NCBI GenBank assembly: GCA_009760855.2 | Contig: WPIO01000081.1 | Coordinates: 1,621,001 to 1,685,000 of the forward strand | Direction: 5' to 3' | Origin: Cristatella mucedo | Taxonomy: Eukaryota; Bryozoa; Phylactolaemata; Cristatellidae | DNA length: 64,000 nucleotides | In this document: piece after piece, positions 34,811-46,958 of the stretch | Position numbering within the stretch: position 1 is the stretch's first letter | How the letters are laid out: every line of letters starts with the position of its first letter | The notes under the pieces: generated by a model | The model's database searches: none | The model's input: the letters and a program-made list of their open reading frames with translations, nothing else | Told to the model about the DNA's origin: nothing | Translations under genes and position numbers: made by a program

Positions 34811-36164
34811 CGATGCAGAGCAGCTGCGTCTGGAGCCTTTCGAAAAGCCTGGCTAGGAGCTTGCAAATGGTCTTGACCTTAAAAAACAGGCTGTGAATTT
34901 CCTAGGCGTTAGTGAGATAAGGAAAGCTATGCTGAACAAGCAGGCTATAGCTTTTTGATCATTTTCTGTCTGCGAAATCGATGGGTGCCGTAGTGGGGGC
35001 TTACAAGTCTACCATGTGAATATGTAAAACGAGCTAAACGCACCCTATTTCTCTAAGAAAAAATTCTCACCCGTGTAAATTGAAGGTTACGTAATATACC
35101 CTCGCTGCAATTGTGCATATTATGATCACGGAACAAAACCTGATCTTTGTTCTAAGTTAGTAAGTTCTGTTTTGCAATTGTTAATGCCTCAAAAAAGTTT
35201 TGAAAAGAGCCGTTACTTCCCACAAACTTTGCTTTTGTGAGCAGGAAAGTGATAAATCTGAAATGTACTTATTTTCTATAACATGCAGATATGACCATTG
35301 CAAAAAAGTATGGTCTTAAATAAAAAAAATCGTTTTTGTATGCAATTTATTTTCGTTCATAATCTTACGAATTGGTGATACTTTACTCAACTTGAATTGT
35401 CATAGAAACGTAAAATGGTTCAGTATTTGGTGTGGTGTATCAACCTTAATTTTAGATCACTTTAAGAAATCAGGCATTATATAGATCAGCATTTTATGCG
35501 TAGGACATCACAATTATTCATAGCTTTCTCATGGATACTTTAAAGTAATATAAATAGTATACATCTAGAACCCTTAAGCCCACCAGTTCAGTTTAGTTCC
35601 AGCTGCCTAACTAGGTGCATACGTGGCATCAAAAGGCTGCAAGCATCCTGCGTAGCATTTTGCCACGTTTGCAGCACTTTACCAAGACAGGGCTGAACAA
35701 ATTGCTCGACGGAAGCATCTCTTCAGTACACATCTCTTCTTCTGGCTTCACTCGCTGCATCTCTTTGTGAAGACAATCAGCTGCATTCAGACCTGGACAC
35801 TTTGAAATGTGACGAGTTCTGCTGGGAGGTCACGGGAGACTTTACGATGGTAGCAGTCCTTATGGGTCTCCAAGGCGGTTTTATCGAGTTGACCTTCTGT
35901 CTCTGCCTTCTGGATGGCAGGGACCACCCTGCTCTCGTGCCCATGTCTCTCGATGCTTCAAGAAGAATAGGAGTGGAACTAGAGAGACAAGATAGACAGA
36001 TCCAGATAGAGCGACGGTGAACGGATGAGAGATATTAGAAGGAGAGAGAGGCGGTAGAACGATAAAAAGAGAAATAATCGCAACGAAAAGAAAAATTTGT
36101 TACACCATTTGTCCTCGGAAAAATAAATTGCTCTCCCGGCAACCAAGACTTACGAAGACAGGAT
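34811..36164. other. No recognisable feature (intron 1)
   Basis: AT-rich DNA with no supported exon. The 72-codon frame at 35,802 has no motif. Confidence 0.4.
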
Positions 36165-36575
36165 AATAATGCATTTGATATAGCGCCCTCAGAGAACTTA
36201 ATCTCTTTCTAGGCACTTTACATTTGCTGCAAAGGAAGCACGATCGAATGGTTAGCGGTAGCATGTTCAATAAACAACAAGAATAACGTGATTAAGGGTG
36301 ACATGCACATGATCAGCATGCAAGTGTGGTTAGTGTCAGCACGCATAAGCACATAAAGGACGAATCACAGGGACCCACTAAACGCTGTGATAAATGGATG
36401 CGTTTTTAGTTTCTTTTTAAGTGTGGACAAGTCAGCAGATGTCGGGACGCAGGTTGGGAGTGAGTTCCAGGCTTTGAGAGCGTATGAACTAAAGGCATGG
36501 TCTTCAAAGGATTCGAGAATTGTACGAGGTATGGGTAAACAGTTCGATACCGAAAAGTGAGTGGTACGATGCTTA
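36165..36575 (-). mobile_element. LINE family 1, 3' part
   Basis: 3' hairpin (AGCGCCCTCAGAGAACTTAA), UTR blocks and the C-terminal coding end with DHAFSSYALKAWNSLPTC on the minus strand; 5'-truncated. Confidence 0.8.
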
Positions 36576-37066
36576 GATACATAAATACATTTTACAGCAG
36601 AGGTTATACATAAATTTGACTGTAAAGGTGATCCCACCGTGTCGGAGATCCGAATCTGGCATCAGACAGGCGTAGGCAGTGGGCTTTCACCTACGTTGAT
36701 CGTAGACTGCATCCATTTTTTTCAGAGTCCTACACTTATTATGGCTGGCAGGTTGTGGTCAGTCACGAAGCTGCCTCTCATTCGCTTTCGCGTGCGAGCC
36801 AGTCGCTCGCCAGTGCTAGGCCTTCAGGCATTCGAAGGCTCTTTCCTAGCTCGTGGTTTATGCTGTGCAATGCTGAGCTGTATTAGATAAACCCGTCGCT
36901 GGCTTGGTATTGCCTGATAAGACTCGAGAGCACCGATACCAGTCAGCAGTCAGCTTCCAATCGCCGCCAATCACAGTATTCCAAACACGCAGCCGTCGAT
37001 AGGCTGCTCCCTACCCTGCGACCCAACTGATTCTCATTGCTATCTCATTGCTCATTTCTATCTATT

Positions 37067-37098
<32 letters not shown>

Positions 37099-37399
37099 GC
37101 TTGCATGGTTTGTCCTGTCACACCGTGTCAGGATTTCTACCAGGAACTTGGAGCGCGATCCGCAAATAGCAAATAGCCCACTTAAAGATGCCCCTGGCAG
37201 GCAGGGCTCTTTCGTTTTTCAATATTCCGATTAAGCTCTTGGACAGTGATCCGTGGCCTGTTGCTTACCGCGGCTGTAGTATAAACACCGCCAAATCCAA
37301 AGTAATTTGCCAATTCCGCGGCATTCTAGCGAAATCTAAATGTAGGCAAGAACTTAGTACTACAAGTGCTGTACGTGAATTTTATTAGCGCTCTTGCCA
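36576..37399. other. No gene recognised; short CT tract
   Basis: A short (CT)n tract lies at 37,068-37,099. Frames to either side are short and motif-free. Confidence 0.4.
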
Positions 37400-37530
37400 T
37401 CGGGTCTTAGCCCACTGTTAAAGTGCTTTAACTTCATGATCGAGGTCGGTTTCGATCCCTGCATTAGGCTATTCTATCGTGTCCTACTGTAAGCACTGAT
37501 AAAAGAAGCTTAGGCTATTCTGCTGCTACA
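37400..37530 (+). mobile_element. SINE family B, degenerate copy
   Basis: A B-box-like GTTTCGATCCCTGCATTAGG near 37,450 and downstream spacing resemble the family-B copy at 39,945. The head is poorly conserved. Confidence 0.4.
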
Positions 37531-38027
37531 TAAACGAGGCTGGTGCCAATCTACGACCCGATCTACGACGAGTGCTTCAGTCGCTGTCTCATTTAAAGTA
37601 AAGGGTCGTAGTTGTTTGCAGACTTACGCGGTACTTCACGCGTGCATTGCCTCCCCCTTGCCCATCAGTAGCTCCACAAAGCTCTTATGGCCAGATGGCT
37701 GCTATGCTGATGGTTTTTTTGTGGCAAACTATAAGCGAAGGCTGCTTTCAGTAAACTAGTTAAAGCATTAGGCAAGGGCACCTGCAAACGAGGCTGCCCG
37801 GCTATGCTTCGAGAGAGCCGGGCAGCCTCGTTTCTGAGCAGCTCAGGTTCGACGATGTCGCCGCGACGTATCGAGTCCATGGGCTGCTGGTCTCAGAGTT
37901 GTTCGCAGAGCCAGCTCACTCCTGCCGTGGGCACAGCGCTCATAGCCAGGCTGTTAAACGTGATCGCCGGTGTCTGTTTAAATTTGCGTTATATAAACAC
38001 CTTTCAATATACCTTTCCAGCTTCGGG

Positions 38028-38172
38028 TTTAGGGTTTTGCGTATATTGCGTAGGTGTTGTGAGCTTTTGGGCTTATGTCTTACGGTCAGGTGGTTAGATT
38101 TTGTATTTTTCGGCTTTGCGATTTAGGGTTTAGGTATTGGGGTTTAGCATTTGGTGGTATGGTTTTAGGGAA
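38028..38172. repeat. Telomere-like heptamers
   Basis: GGGTTTAGGGTTTTGCG, GATTTAGGGTTTAGG and GGTTTTAGGG occur within about 140 bp. They are too scattered for a true telomeric tract. Confidence 0.5.
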
Positions 38173-39944
38173 AACAATATAAGCAGAAAGATATCTCGAA
38201 ACATGTTTATTTATCGTGAACATAAACAGACGCTGGCGACCATGTTTAGCAGCCTTCTAAGGGCACTGTGCCTTTACCAGGAAGTGAGCTGGCTCAGTGA
38301 ACGACTGGCGGCGTATTAGCAAGATAATGGTGTGAGCTGAGCTTAAGTGACGCCATTTGCCTTTTGTAAAACAGCGACTAATTGTCGCAATCGTTTTTTT
38401 TATTCCGAATTCTAAAATAACATGCGTTCACGAATGCCGAAAGCGCTTGCAGATTTTTACTGCTACTATTCACACACCCTCCGTGTGGATTGAGCGGTCG
38501 CGCGCCGCCGCTGGGAGCGGAGAAGACATTCGCAGGCCTGCACTGCCGAGACGTTGCCCAGAGGTTCGTTTGACGTTAGCGCTGGCCGATAGTCGCGTCA
38601 GTTTCGAATGAGCCCATTGCCAAACTCGTTCTGACTCACGACTGCTTAGCTGTTACGCGAACGGGACGGAAATACAAAATCTTGGCAAATTTCAAAATTA
38701 AAATTTCGATGCGACTCCTTCCGAAAGGAAAGGCATCGCTACCTATAATCGTAGCCGCCGTAGCTAGTGTCCGGCTTGAGATGCAGCACAGACGTACTAC
38801 TGTAGGAGACTCCCCAACAGGCTCTCAGTCGCTTCAGCTGGCCGAGCGAGTAGCGCCGGCGAGCTGATGGACTTTGGTGCGAGGGACCGGCTCCGGCTTG
38901 GAGTCTCTCTCTCTCCCCGAGCTCTCCGAGTGACGTGGCGTGGCTGCACACTCCGTGCCTTCTAGAGGCCAGAGACTGATTGCTGGTGTGTCGCGACTGT
39001 GAATAATACTGCTCAGGCTTAGAGTGAGCACTTTGACCATGGCAATGTTGCAACTGGCTTGAACGGTTTGGCAGCAGGTTGGTGGGTGAGTGGGATTCCT
39101 GATTTGGGATTAGACTCAGTTGAGCTGAAGGAAAGAATTAGTCGGCCACTGCTAGCGGACGCATGCCGTCCTTTGGCCGAAATCGACATCTCCGAAAGTA
39201 TAGTTAGCGCTAGTTTCGGGGCCAGGATTTTTATTTAGGAAGCAAGACAAGCAAGATTTTCTATTTACGGGTAAAGACCTGCAGTTGAGAAAACGCTATC
39301 TCGCAAAATCGCTATTTATTCGACTCTACTACGGTACTGGATGGTAATTCCTCGGTCTTCTTACAGCCAAGCCCTCGGACGAATCATACTAGAGAGGAGC
39401 CGGCTATCCATCGTTAAAGGGTCTGCCCGCCATGCTGATATTCCCGATAGGGCTTGCTCATGTATGTATATGGAGGTTCGCTTTCAGGTTTCGGAGCTAG
39501 CAAGATGGCGAGTTTTTTTCTGTCACGAGTCAATAGACACTTCTTGGCTAAAAAAGCAGGCGTTGATTGCTTTAGGCGTTCTAATAGAAGAGTTTTGCCA
39601 ACCTTACCGAGAGAGTGTCTAGCCCAAGACCGTTTCTCGTTTACCAATGGAGCAAAATCATTAAATGGCTTTGCTGAGCTATTGATTCGAAGCATCAACG
39701 TTCGATGCGACAGCATCACTGTTTCAGATGTCGGCGTTTTAATTGCCATTTATAAAGCCGGTACTGACCCTGAACTTTACTACCCACCCATCATGACTTA
39801 TGTCACTTGGGCGTGTCGGTGGATTTCTGCTGCCGTTTCTGTCACTCTGTGCATGTATGAGACTAACTATCTACTATCAACCATTCTTTCATCTAAGAAT
39901 TAATTTCTAGATTGTTTAGAATGCCTGCTGTGTTTGTTTCCTAA
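38173..39944. other. No gene supported (intron 1)
   Basis: A 149-codon frame at 39,454-39,903 (+) and a 104-codon frame at 38,739-39,053 (-) exist, but I recognise no domain, signal peptide or exon borders in either. Confidence 0.35.
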
Positions 39945-40105
39945 GGGGTCGTGACAGCCCTGGAGGTAAGGTGCTCGCTGTTCGTGACCGATGTCATGGG
40001 TTCGAATCCTGCACTAGGCGATCCTTTCTGCAAGTGGTGGTGATAGCCATTACGGCCCGTCTGCCACTATAAAGATTAAGCTGTCGAATCAGCTAATCTT
40101 TTATT
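39945..40105 (+). mobile_element. SINE family B copy
   Basis: Contains GTGACAGCCCTGGAGGTAAGG (A-box region), GGGTTCGAATCCTGCACTAG (B box), GGTGGTGATAGCCATTACGG and the end CTGTCGAATCAGCTAATCTT. It matches copies at 641 and 61,972 over the whole unit with moderate divergence. Confidence 0.75.
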
Positions 40106-40144
40106 CATTTATGTACATGAATATAAGTGCCTGCAGATATTTCC

Positions 40145-40800
40145 GCGAGGTAGTCGCCTGTGCAATCAGGCACCTACAGCTGGTGCAAAACTCTGCAGCT
40201 AGGCTTATCTGTTGTGAGCATCGCAGTTGCCACATCACACCACTTCTCGCCGACCTGCACTGGCTACCAGTCAAGCAACGGATCGACTTCAAGGTTCTGT
40301 CGCTCACTTTTAGGTCCCTCCCTTCTTTGGCTCCAGCCTATCTATCGGATCTACTCCCCCACAAAGCCCAGCATCGCACCACTCGCTTTTCGGAATCTAT
40401 ACCTCGTACAAACCTCAAATCCTCTGGAAACCGTGTATTTAGTTCGTATGCTCCCAAAGCCTGGAACTCGCTCCCGACTTCTGTCACGACATCCCCTGAC
40501 TTGACCACATTTAAAAAGAACTTACAAACACCTATTTAGGACAGCATTTAGTGGGTCCCTGTGATTCATCCTTCATGCGCTTATGCGTGCTGACACTGTG
40601 CATGCTGCCACTAACCACACTTGCATGCTGACCCTGTGCATGTCACCTCTAACCATGTTATTCATGTTGTTTATCAAGCATGATACCACTCACCACTCGA
40701 TCGTGTTTCCTTTGCAGCAAATGTTAAGTGCCTTTGAAAGAGATTGAGTTCTCTGAGGGCGCTTTATCAAGTGCATTATTATTATTGTTATTATTATGAG
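40145..40800 (+). pseudogene. LINE family 1, C-terminus and 3' end
   Basis: VACAIRHLQLVQNSAARLIC, then DLHWLPVKQRIDFKVLSLTF, PAYLSDLLPHKAQHRTTRFS, SYAPKAWNSLPTSV and TTFKKNLQTPI before a stop. The 3' UTR and hairpin (AGAGATTGAGTTCTCTGAGG) end in ATTATTATTG. Confidence 0.85.
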
Positions 40801-40849
40801 CTGCTTATTAAGCAGGCATCCTGTAATGCTGGCACAGCTCAGGCAACTG

Positions 40850-41095
40850 TCCCTGTGATTCGTTCTTTATGTGCTTATGTGTGCTGACACTGTGCATGCT
40901 GCCACTAACCACATTTGCATGCTGACACTGTGCATGTCACCCCTAACCATGTTATTCATTTTGTTTGTTTATCAAGCATGATTTTACTCACCATTCAATT
41001 GCATTTCCCTTTGCAGTAAATGTAAAGCGCCTAGAAAGAGATTGAGTTCTCTGAGGGCGCTTTATCAAGTGCATTATTATTATTATTATTATTAG
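40850..41095 (+). mobile_element. LINE family 1 3' end, second copy in tandem
   Basis: A second 3' UTR with the same blocks (GTGCATGCTGCCACTAACCA and the hairpin) and an (ATT)n tail. It follows the first copy by about 50 bp in the same orientation. Confidence 0.8.
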
Positions 41096-42589
41096 GCAAA
41101 GTGCCGTGCGGATATATTATTCAAGACTACTGTGTGTGCATTCCTATGAAACCTGTGGGCATGGTGGCTACTTTTTTATTCCTACCAACCCCATCTCGAT
41201 TACCAAACTTCGAATCCGAGCACTCAAGAGCGATTGCTTGAGCGATGCCCCTGCGTTAGGCTTTGACATCGTCTGGAAAATGAAAGAAAACATAAACGGC
41301 ACAGAATCGCGACAAGATGAGCCCACATTCAAGTTAAAAATGCGCAAATTAATAAACGCCGATAAGATAGTCCAACATAATGTAGTCAAGAAAACGAGAA
41401 GCCTACGAATTTCCTCTCTTTTTTTGCAAGGAGCAAATCAGTCAAGATCCGTATCAAGCCTCACCCTGAGGCACAATCTCCCATCGTCTGACACCCGGAG
41501 CGATTTCGCCAGCATTCCGATGTGTTTACTGACCTGGGCTTGCCGTAAGCAACGGCAAGCACTGTTTATCAGGCTTTCGTCGAGCCTTTGGATTCGATGT
41601 TCGGCCTCCATGTTCTGCTCTTCCTGGTCTCGAGGTGGTAGCAAGCGTGCTCTCACGTGTCGGGAGTTGGAGACCCTAAATGGATCCGATTGCTCAAGAT
41701 CTCGCACATCGCGTGCGAGACAAGTGAGCGAGCAAATTGCATGCACATGCAGCCCCGGCTCAGCTCCTCTCTACACTTAGTACTAGCACATGTCACGAGA
41801 AGAAGTCTCAAAAAAAGCCAGTCAGTCTCAGGGCTCAGTAAAGGGGTATACCTCAAGCCACAGAGGCCCTCCTGGTGTGGAAGGCTGGAGGCTGGGTCTG
41901 GCTTAGTTTGGAGTTTGATAGGAGGGTGGGGTGGCTAGCTTGGTTTCAGTAACCTTCCAACCACCCACCCACCCAATCTGTGGCAAAGGTTACGTACAGC
42001 AGGAGTAGCAGCAGCCACAAACAGGTGGCAAGTAGCTAAACAGCAGCACGGCTGCAGCAGCTGTTAGTGGGAGGCCACAAGTGCCCCCCCCCACAACGGC
42101 CTCTTCAGATCGGCTCCTTAGCCTGTTCACGGACTTGACCTGCGAGTGATACCTGCCTGCTTTCTGCAATGGGGCAGTTAGCGACCGATGATGCATCCTC
42201 CATGCAGCCAGCCAGCCATGCTGGAGGCCTAGATAGGTGTGGGTGGGAGGTGAAGGAAGGATGGTCTAGCTCCAGCAAACCTGGCGTCAGCTTCCGACCT
42301 CTGCCGGCAGGTGCATGTTTCGACCGCTCGTTGACTTTCAGAACTCGCCAGTTTCGCATTTTGGCCCGTCTTTCGCTTCTCGGTGGCCAGCAAGGCAAGG
42401 CATTCCGAGAGGCTGCAGACTTTCAGTCACCTGCACCTGCCCGTTCACAGCCATGTGACCAGGCTAGCTTGTTGTAGGAGGGCACAATTTTAGCAGTCGT
42501 CCGGCTTACTTATAGCCGACTCAAGTCTTGCTCCTTTTCCTTCATCATCACCGTGTTTCTCTCTCTGTCCCTCTCTCGTTGTCTCCGTC
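41096..42589. other. No gene supported (intron 1)
   Basis: Overlapping open frames occur at 41,106-41,780 (+, 224 codons) and 41,438-41,746 (-). Neither has a recognisable domain or clear borders. A C run lies at about 42,084. Confidence 0.35.
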
Positions 42590-42593
42590 TCTG

Positions 42594-42668
<75 letters not shown>

Positions 42669-42683
42669 TTCTCTCTTTCTCTC

Positions 42684-42732
<49 letters not shown>
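42590..42732. repeat. (CT)n/(CTTT)n microsatellite
   Basis: About 140 bp of CT dinucleotides with a TTTCTC variant block in the middle. Confidence 0.98.
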
Positions 42733-42734
<2 letters not shown>

Positions 42735-42851
42735 AGGCTCAGGGCTAGGATGCATGTCAGATAGTATCTAGTGACTCGCTAAAGATTGTTTAATTATATA
42801 TATATTGACTCGCTAAAGACTGTTTATTTATTTATTATTTATGTATATTTA

Positions 42852-42881
42852 TATATATATATATATATATATCTTTCTCCC

Positions 42882-42957
<76 letters not shown>

Positions 42958-43015
42958 CGCCTCTCTGTATCTGTCTCTCTGTATCTGTCTCTCTCTCTGT
43001 ATCTGTCTCTCTCGA
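42852..43015. repeat. (TA)n/(CT)n compound microsatellite
   Basis: A TA run of about 22 bp, then (CT)n to about 42,952, then a CTGTAT/CTCT variant block to about 43,012. Confidence 0.97.
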
Positions 43016-43209
43016 CTTGCACCTGTTGTCACCATCCCGTATCTTGTCATTTGGTCACTCCTTGGACAGCACCACTGCTGTTAGCGTGTATCACGGCTAC
43101 CAATCGTGGCGTGTCCTACCTATCGTATTTTATCGTATCCTGCTTTTGCTAGGATGGCCAGGCCATTGATTAGGTTATCTGGTTTAATCGATACGAGCTC
43201 GGCACGAAT

Positions 43210-43330
43210 GATAATAATATAAATGCACGTGTTAAATTGCCACCGGAGAGCTACATTTTCTCCTTTCTTCCAAATCTTTCTAGGTTCTTTACACGTGCTC
43301 TAAAGGAAGCATGTCAATATGATAATGATA
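43210..43330 (-). mobile_element. LINE family 1 3' end, degenerate
   Basis: ATGCACGTGTTAAATTGCCA, AGCTACATTTTCTCCTTTC and TCTAGGTTCTTTACACGTGC keep the order of the family-1 3' end on the minus strand with many changes. Confidence 0.5.
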
Positions 43331-44260
43331 ACCAAGTTCCCATTGCTAGCCTGCATGCATGTGAACAATAACAGGGAAATTCTAGTATACTCCGGCAGTG
43401 ACTGGGCCTCAGTGTCTGCCGCTCAGTGGCTTCGGCCCAGCCGACTGCTCGGCAAGAACATAAACCCATGACCGGAAGCCCGGAAGTGCTCGAAGCACTC
43501 AGGTCCAGGGTCTTTGTCCCATTGTTTGACTTTATATCGTAATTGAGTCATTTCCCTGGGCTTTGACAGCACTGCAGTCACTGGGCTTTCTCTTCAATCT
43601 CTTCCTGTTCTGAGTTTGTCATATTCGACGTTTTTGTTGAAGCAGTAGATGCTGAATGAATGGCTTCCTTCGTTTTTGTTTTTCTTGTTGCTGTCTGCGA
43701 TAGCTACGCTTATGTTGTACTCGTTTTGCTCTCTTTCTTGCCGGCTCTGAATGTATATACGACCCTGCTGAAGCCACAGCTTTTATATGGAATATGGTAG
43801 CCCTATGCAGCTACTTGGACTAAATGAAGTTATTGGTCCTTTGAAGATTTTTGCACCATTTTTGCGCCAATTTTCTTTAGCTCAAGTATCTTCAGAAGAC
43901 CATATTGCTGCGTGCATGGTACATTTTCTTTTGAACTCCCTTTGCGACTTCTGTTAAAGTGACTTGCGCTCATTGGCATTATTCTCTTACTGCCATGCAA
44001 CCGAAGCCTCGGCACGCTGTCCTCACCCTGCTGGCCTTTTGCTGGTGGCAGGCTGGCTGCAAGGAGCGTGTGCAACATTTATGTATTCCTTCCGTTGCAA
44101 CATGTATTCCTTTGCTTCGGCTGTTGTCCAAGGAGCAACCGGCACAAAGCCGCTAGCTGCCTGCGAAAAGCCGGTGGAGCAAAGGCGTGGCCAGCGGCTG
44201 CAGCGCCGTTATGCAGACAGTGTGAGCCAGCTGAGAATTCGCGCTCTCTTCCCACCACAG
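43331..44260. other. No exon supported; end of intron 1
   Basis: The open frame of the next exon extends upstream into this segment with a Met at 44,068. That extension (MCNIYVFLPLQHVFLCFGCC) is not followed by a proper mature protein start, and a clean acceptor CTTCCCACCACAG ends at 44,260. I therefore treat it as intron read-through. Confidence 0.5.
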
Positions 44261-46113
44261 GTCTGCTTCTCACGGTTGCCTGGCTTGCTAGTGCTGCTGC
44301 CATGGCAGCGAGCGATGATGCCATGGGTGCAGCCGCTGCTACGTCGAGCTCCGACCGCGCTGCGTCAGCAGCAGCAGCGCAGGCCTGTCAGTCAGCCATT
44401 CCGGGCGCGCCTGCAACGGCCACCAGCCCCGAGCAGCTCGAGCGGTGGCGGCGGCGCCGGTCGACGGACGGCGGCAGCGGCGGCGGCATTGAGGCAGCAG
44501 CGGCAGCCGGCCATAGGTCGCGTCGAGGCGCAGGGCCGTGCGTCGCTGACGACCGTCGCTCAGCGGCCTCGTCTGCGGCCGCTGGCACCCTTGGCGCTCA
44601 GCAGGACTCGCTCCAGCCACCGATGGAGAGGAGAGCTGCCGAGGCCGCCTCGCACCGCGAGGCCGCCTCGCACCGTGGCGAAGGCGCACCGCCCGGCGGC
44701 CGCCACTCCGCGGCCGTCAGCGACGACGCCGAGCGCGCCACCGCCGCCAACGTCACTGGCAGTGGCGGCGTGGTCATCCACTACCCGGGCGAGAACGACG
44801 GCATGCACGACGGCAATGACGGCGGCAGTGATGGCGGCAACGACGGCAAGGCGCAGACCGGCGAAGGCGGCGACGGCAAGGAAGCCAAGCCATCCCCGAA
44901 CAACGGCACGCTGCACGCGACGTCCACCGAGCTGCCGCCCACTGCCACTGCTGCAGCAGCTGTCAGTGCTGGCAACGCAGGCGCTGCATCCGCTCGTGAC
45001 GAGGCGGGCGGAGGCAGCAGCACTGGCACCAGGGCCAGCTCGACTGCCGTGCCAACTGCCGGAGTGACGGAGTCGCCGGCATTGCTCTCTGGCGGCACGC
45101 CCACCTGCGCGGAGCAAGAGGCAGCCGCGAGTGTCACTGCTCCGCAGGTGGTCTCTGTCGAGGCCGGCACGAGCGCCAGCAACGACAGCGGTCGCGCTTG
45201 GTCACCGACCACCGAGCCTGCAGCGGCGACGACGGTAGCAGTCGACACGGCGACACCGGCGCATGCGACAACGGTAGCTACCAAGCCGACCAAACCCCAC
45301 ATCGGTGAAGTAACCGACCCCAAGCTGCCGCCGAAGACGCCGCCCGTCGTCAATGGCACGGTCGTGCCGCCGCCGCCACCACCTGCCAATGGAACGGGCC
45401 AGGCGGCACAGAGCACGCAGCCTGCAGCCACTGCCGAGGGCTGCAGCCAGCATTCCGGCACTGACCAGACGGTGCCGTCGGGCTCATTGCAGTCGACGAT
45501 GGCGACGGCTATTTCGCCTCCGTCACCGTCGCCGTCTGCAGCTGGCGTTATCTCGTCAACTGTCGCGAAATCGTCGGCTCAGCCAACGGCCAAGGCGCCG
45601 ACGCCGGTGCCGCACATCAGATTGAGCGTGCGCATGTCGCGAGAGCGGTTCTGCTGTGAGGCGGACGAATTTCGCGCGACCATGATGCGCGTGATGGAGC
45701 GCGCCGGCGAGCGCCTCAGCAGCATGACTCAGGTGCAAATCGGCGACGTCGACGACAAGCCGTGCCCTCACGACCATGCATGCCCTCAGCAGCCGCCAGA
45801 GAGCGCAGCGAGTGACGGTGACTCTTCCAAGGACGAAATGCTGCATCCACGACGGCGGCTCGAACGGCGGAGCGTGTCGGCGGCCGACGGTGGCCAACTG
45901 CCGCAATGGCAGCAGCAGCAGCAGCCGGCGATGCCCGCAGGTTTCCTTCCCAAACCGCTCAGTGAGGCTGATTCGTCTTTGGTGGTGCTGTTTTATCTGA
46001 GCAGCCATTCCGACACCAGGGCCAACGCGACGCTGACGAAGCTGTGCTACGACAGCTTGGAAAACGAGGGCGGTAAAGAGGTCATTGCCAGTTCAAGGCT
46101 GCTCAATGGCCTG
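44261..46113 (+). CDS. Exon 2: mucin-like ectodomain with SEA-like module
   Basis: A frame of 618 codons lies between an acceptor (CCCACCACAG) and a donor (CTG then GTGAGC), entered in phase 1 and left in phase 0. It starts with the hydrophobic LLLTVAWLASAAA, the core of a signal peptide. Next come about 450 residues rich in Ala, Ser, Thr, Pro and Gly, with a Gly/Asp/Asn patch (DGNDGGSDGGNDGK) and N-glycosylation sequons NVT, NGT (three times), NDS and NAT. From about residue 468 it looks folded: IRLSVRM (strand), EADEFRATMMRVMERAGERL (helix), QVQIGD (strand), SLVVLFYLSS (strand) and NATLTKLCYDSLENEGG (helix), with a poly-Gln/Pro loop between strands. This strand-helix-strand-strand-helix order fits a ferredoxin/SEA-type membrane-proximal module. 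High GC and both-strand openness caution against over-reading, but the sequons, signal core and module order support coding. Confidence 0.72.
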
Positions 46114-46754
46114 GTGAGCAATGCTGGCGGGCCTAGGCGGGCGAGCTGCTTGGTGCAGTCGTTTGCTATACGATGAGAGCGCTTGTCATTGGTTTGTTCG
46201 TGGGCTGGCGTTCATTCGCTGTGCCGCAAGTGTGCATGCACGTCAGCGTTCACCGCCTGAGTGTTGCTCCAAGCCCTCATCGACTTGCTCGCATGCACCC
46301 CACACACGCACACAGGTGCACACAGGCACACGCATGCACACTTGTGATGGTAACCTAGCAGCCTGCCCGGCTCTGTCATTTTGTCTGCCATTCCTAAAAA
46401 AATCGATGCCATTCAATTTATTTTATAGAGTTTGCTGCCACTGCCTGGTTGACCCGTGTAGGCACAAACTGGAACAATTATCTGCGATGTTCACAATGCT
46501 ACAGGATGCATTATCATCATGCAGCTTATGCTCTGACACTGTAGCCGTCGAGCTGAGCGGTCTGTTTGCTTTTGGCAATCTGTTGCTTCTAGCATCGGTT
46601 GAGACGACACTAGTTCTCTCTAAAGGCAGGCCTCCTTTCTAGCACACGTGAGAGGTTAGTTTAATTTCTCTCAGGGCTCTACTTAGATGTCTAATTATTA
46701 ACATCGTTATTGCTGAAGGCTGGACACGTGCTGACATCAAAATTGTATAACAAT
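46114..46754. other. Intron 2, first part; no exon supported
   Basis: Contains CA-rich short repeats at 46,295-46,345. The read-through frame ends at 46,176. Confidence 0.45.
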
Positions 46755-46882
46755 CTTAGCTGATTTAACAGCCCCATTCGTATGGTGGCAGAAGAGCCTT
46801 AACGGCTGTCACCACCGCTTGCTGTTGGCAATAAAGGATCGCCCACTGCAAGATTTGAACCCTCGACTTTGGTCGTAAGGAG
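46755..46882 (-). mobile_element. SINE family B copy (minus) in intron 2
   Basis: On the + strand it reads CTTAGCTGATTTAACAGC, then ACGGCTGTCACCACCGCTTG and TGCAAGATTTGAACCCTCGA: the reverse complement of the family-B end, middle and B box. Confidence 0.7.
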
Positions 46883-46885
46883 TGA

Positions 46886-46891
46886 AGAGAA

Positions 46892-46958
<67 letters not shown>
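46886..46958. repeat. (AG)n microsatellite
   Basis: AG dinucleotide tract of about 70 bp. Confidence 0.98.

Noticed and set aside
41106-41780. 224-codon + strand frame in intron 1
   Set aside because: No recognisable domain, no signal peptide, no consensus borders, and an equally open minus-strand frame overlaps it. Kept only as an unsupported stretch.
44068-44260. Start of the receptor protein at Met 44,068
   Set aside because: The extension has two Cys-rich hydrophobic pieces and no sensible signal peptide followed by a mature start. A clean acceptor at 44,260 and the phase match to 27,830 are better.
43964-45067. 367-codon + strand frame overlapping exon 2 in another frame
   Set aside because: Arg/Pro/Thr-rich shadow frame. 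The chosen frame alone carries the signal core, sequons and folded module and ends at a donor in phase.
44560-45461. Long minus-strand frames (185 and 226 codons) opposite exon 2
   Set aside because: Shadows of the GC-rich ectodomain exon; low-complexity Ala/Val/Gly with no motif.
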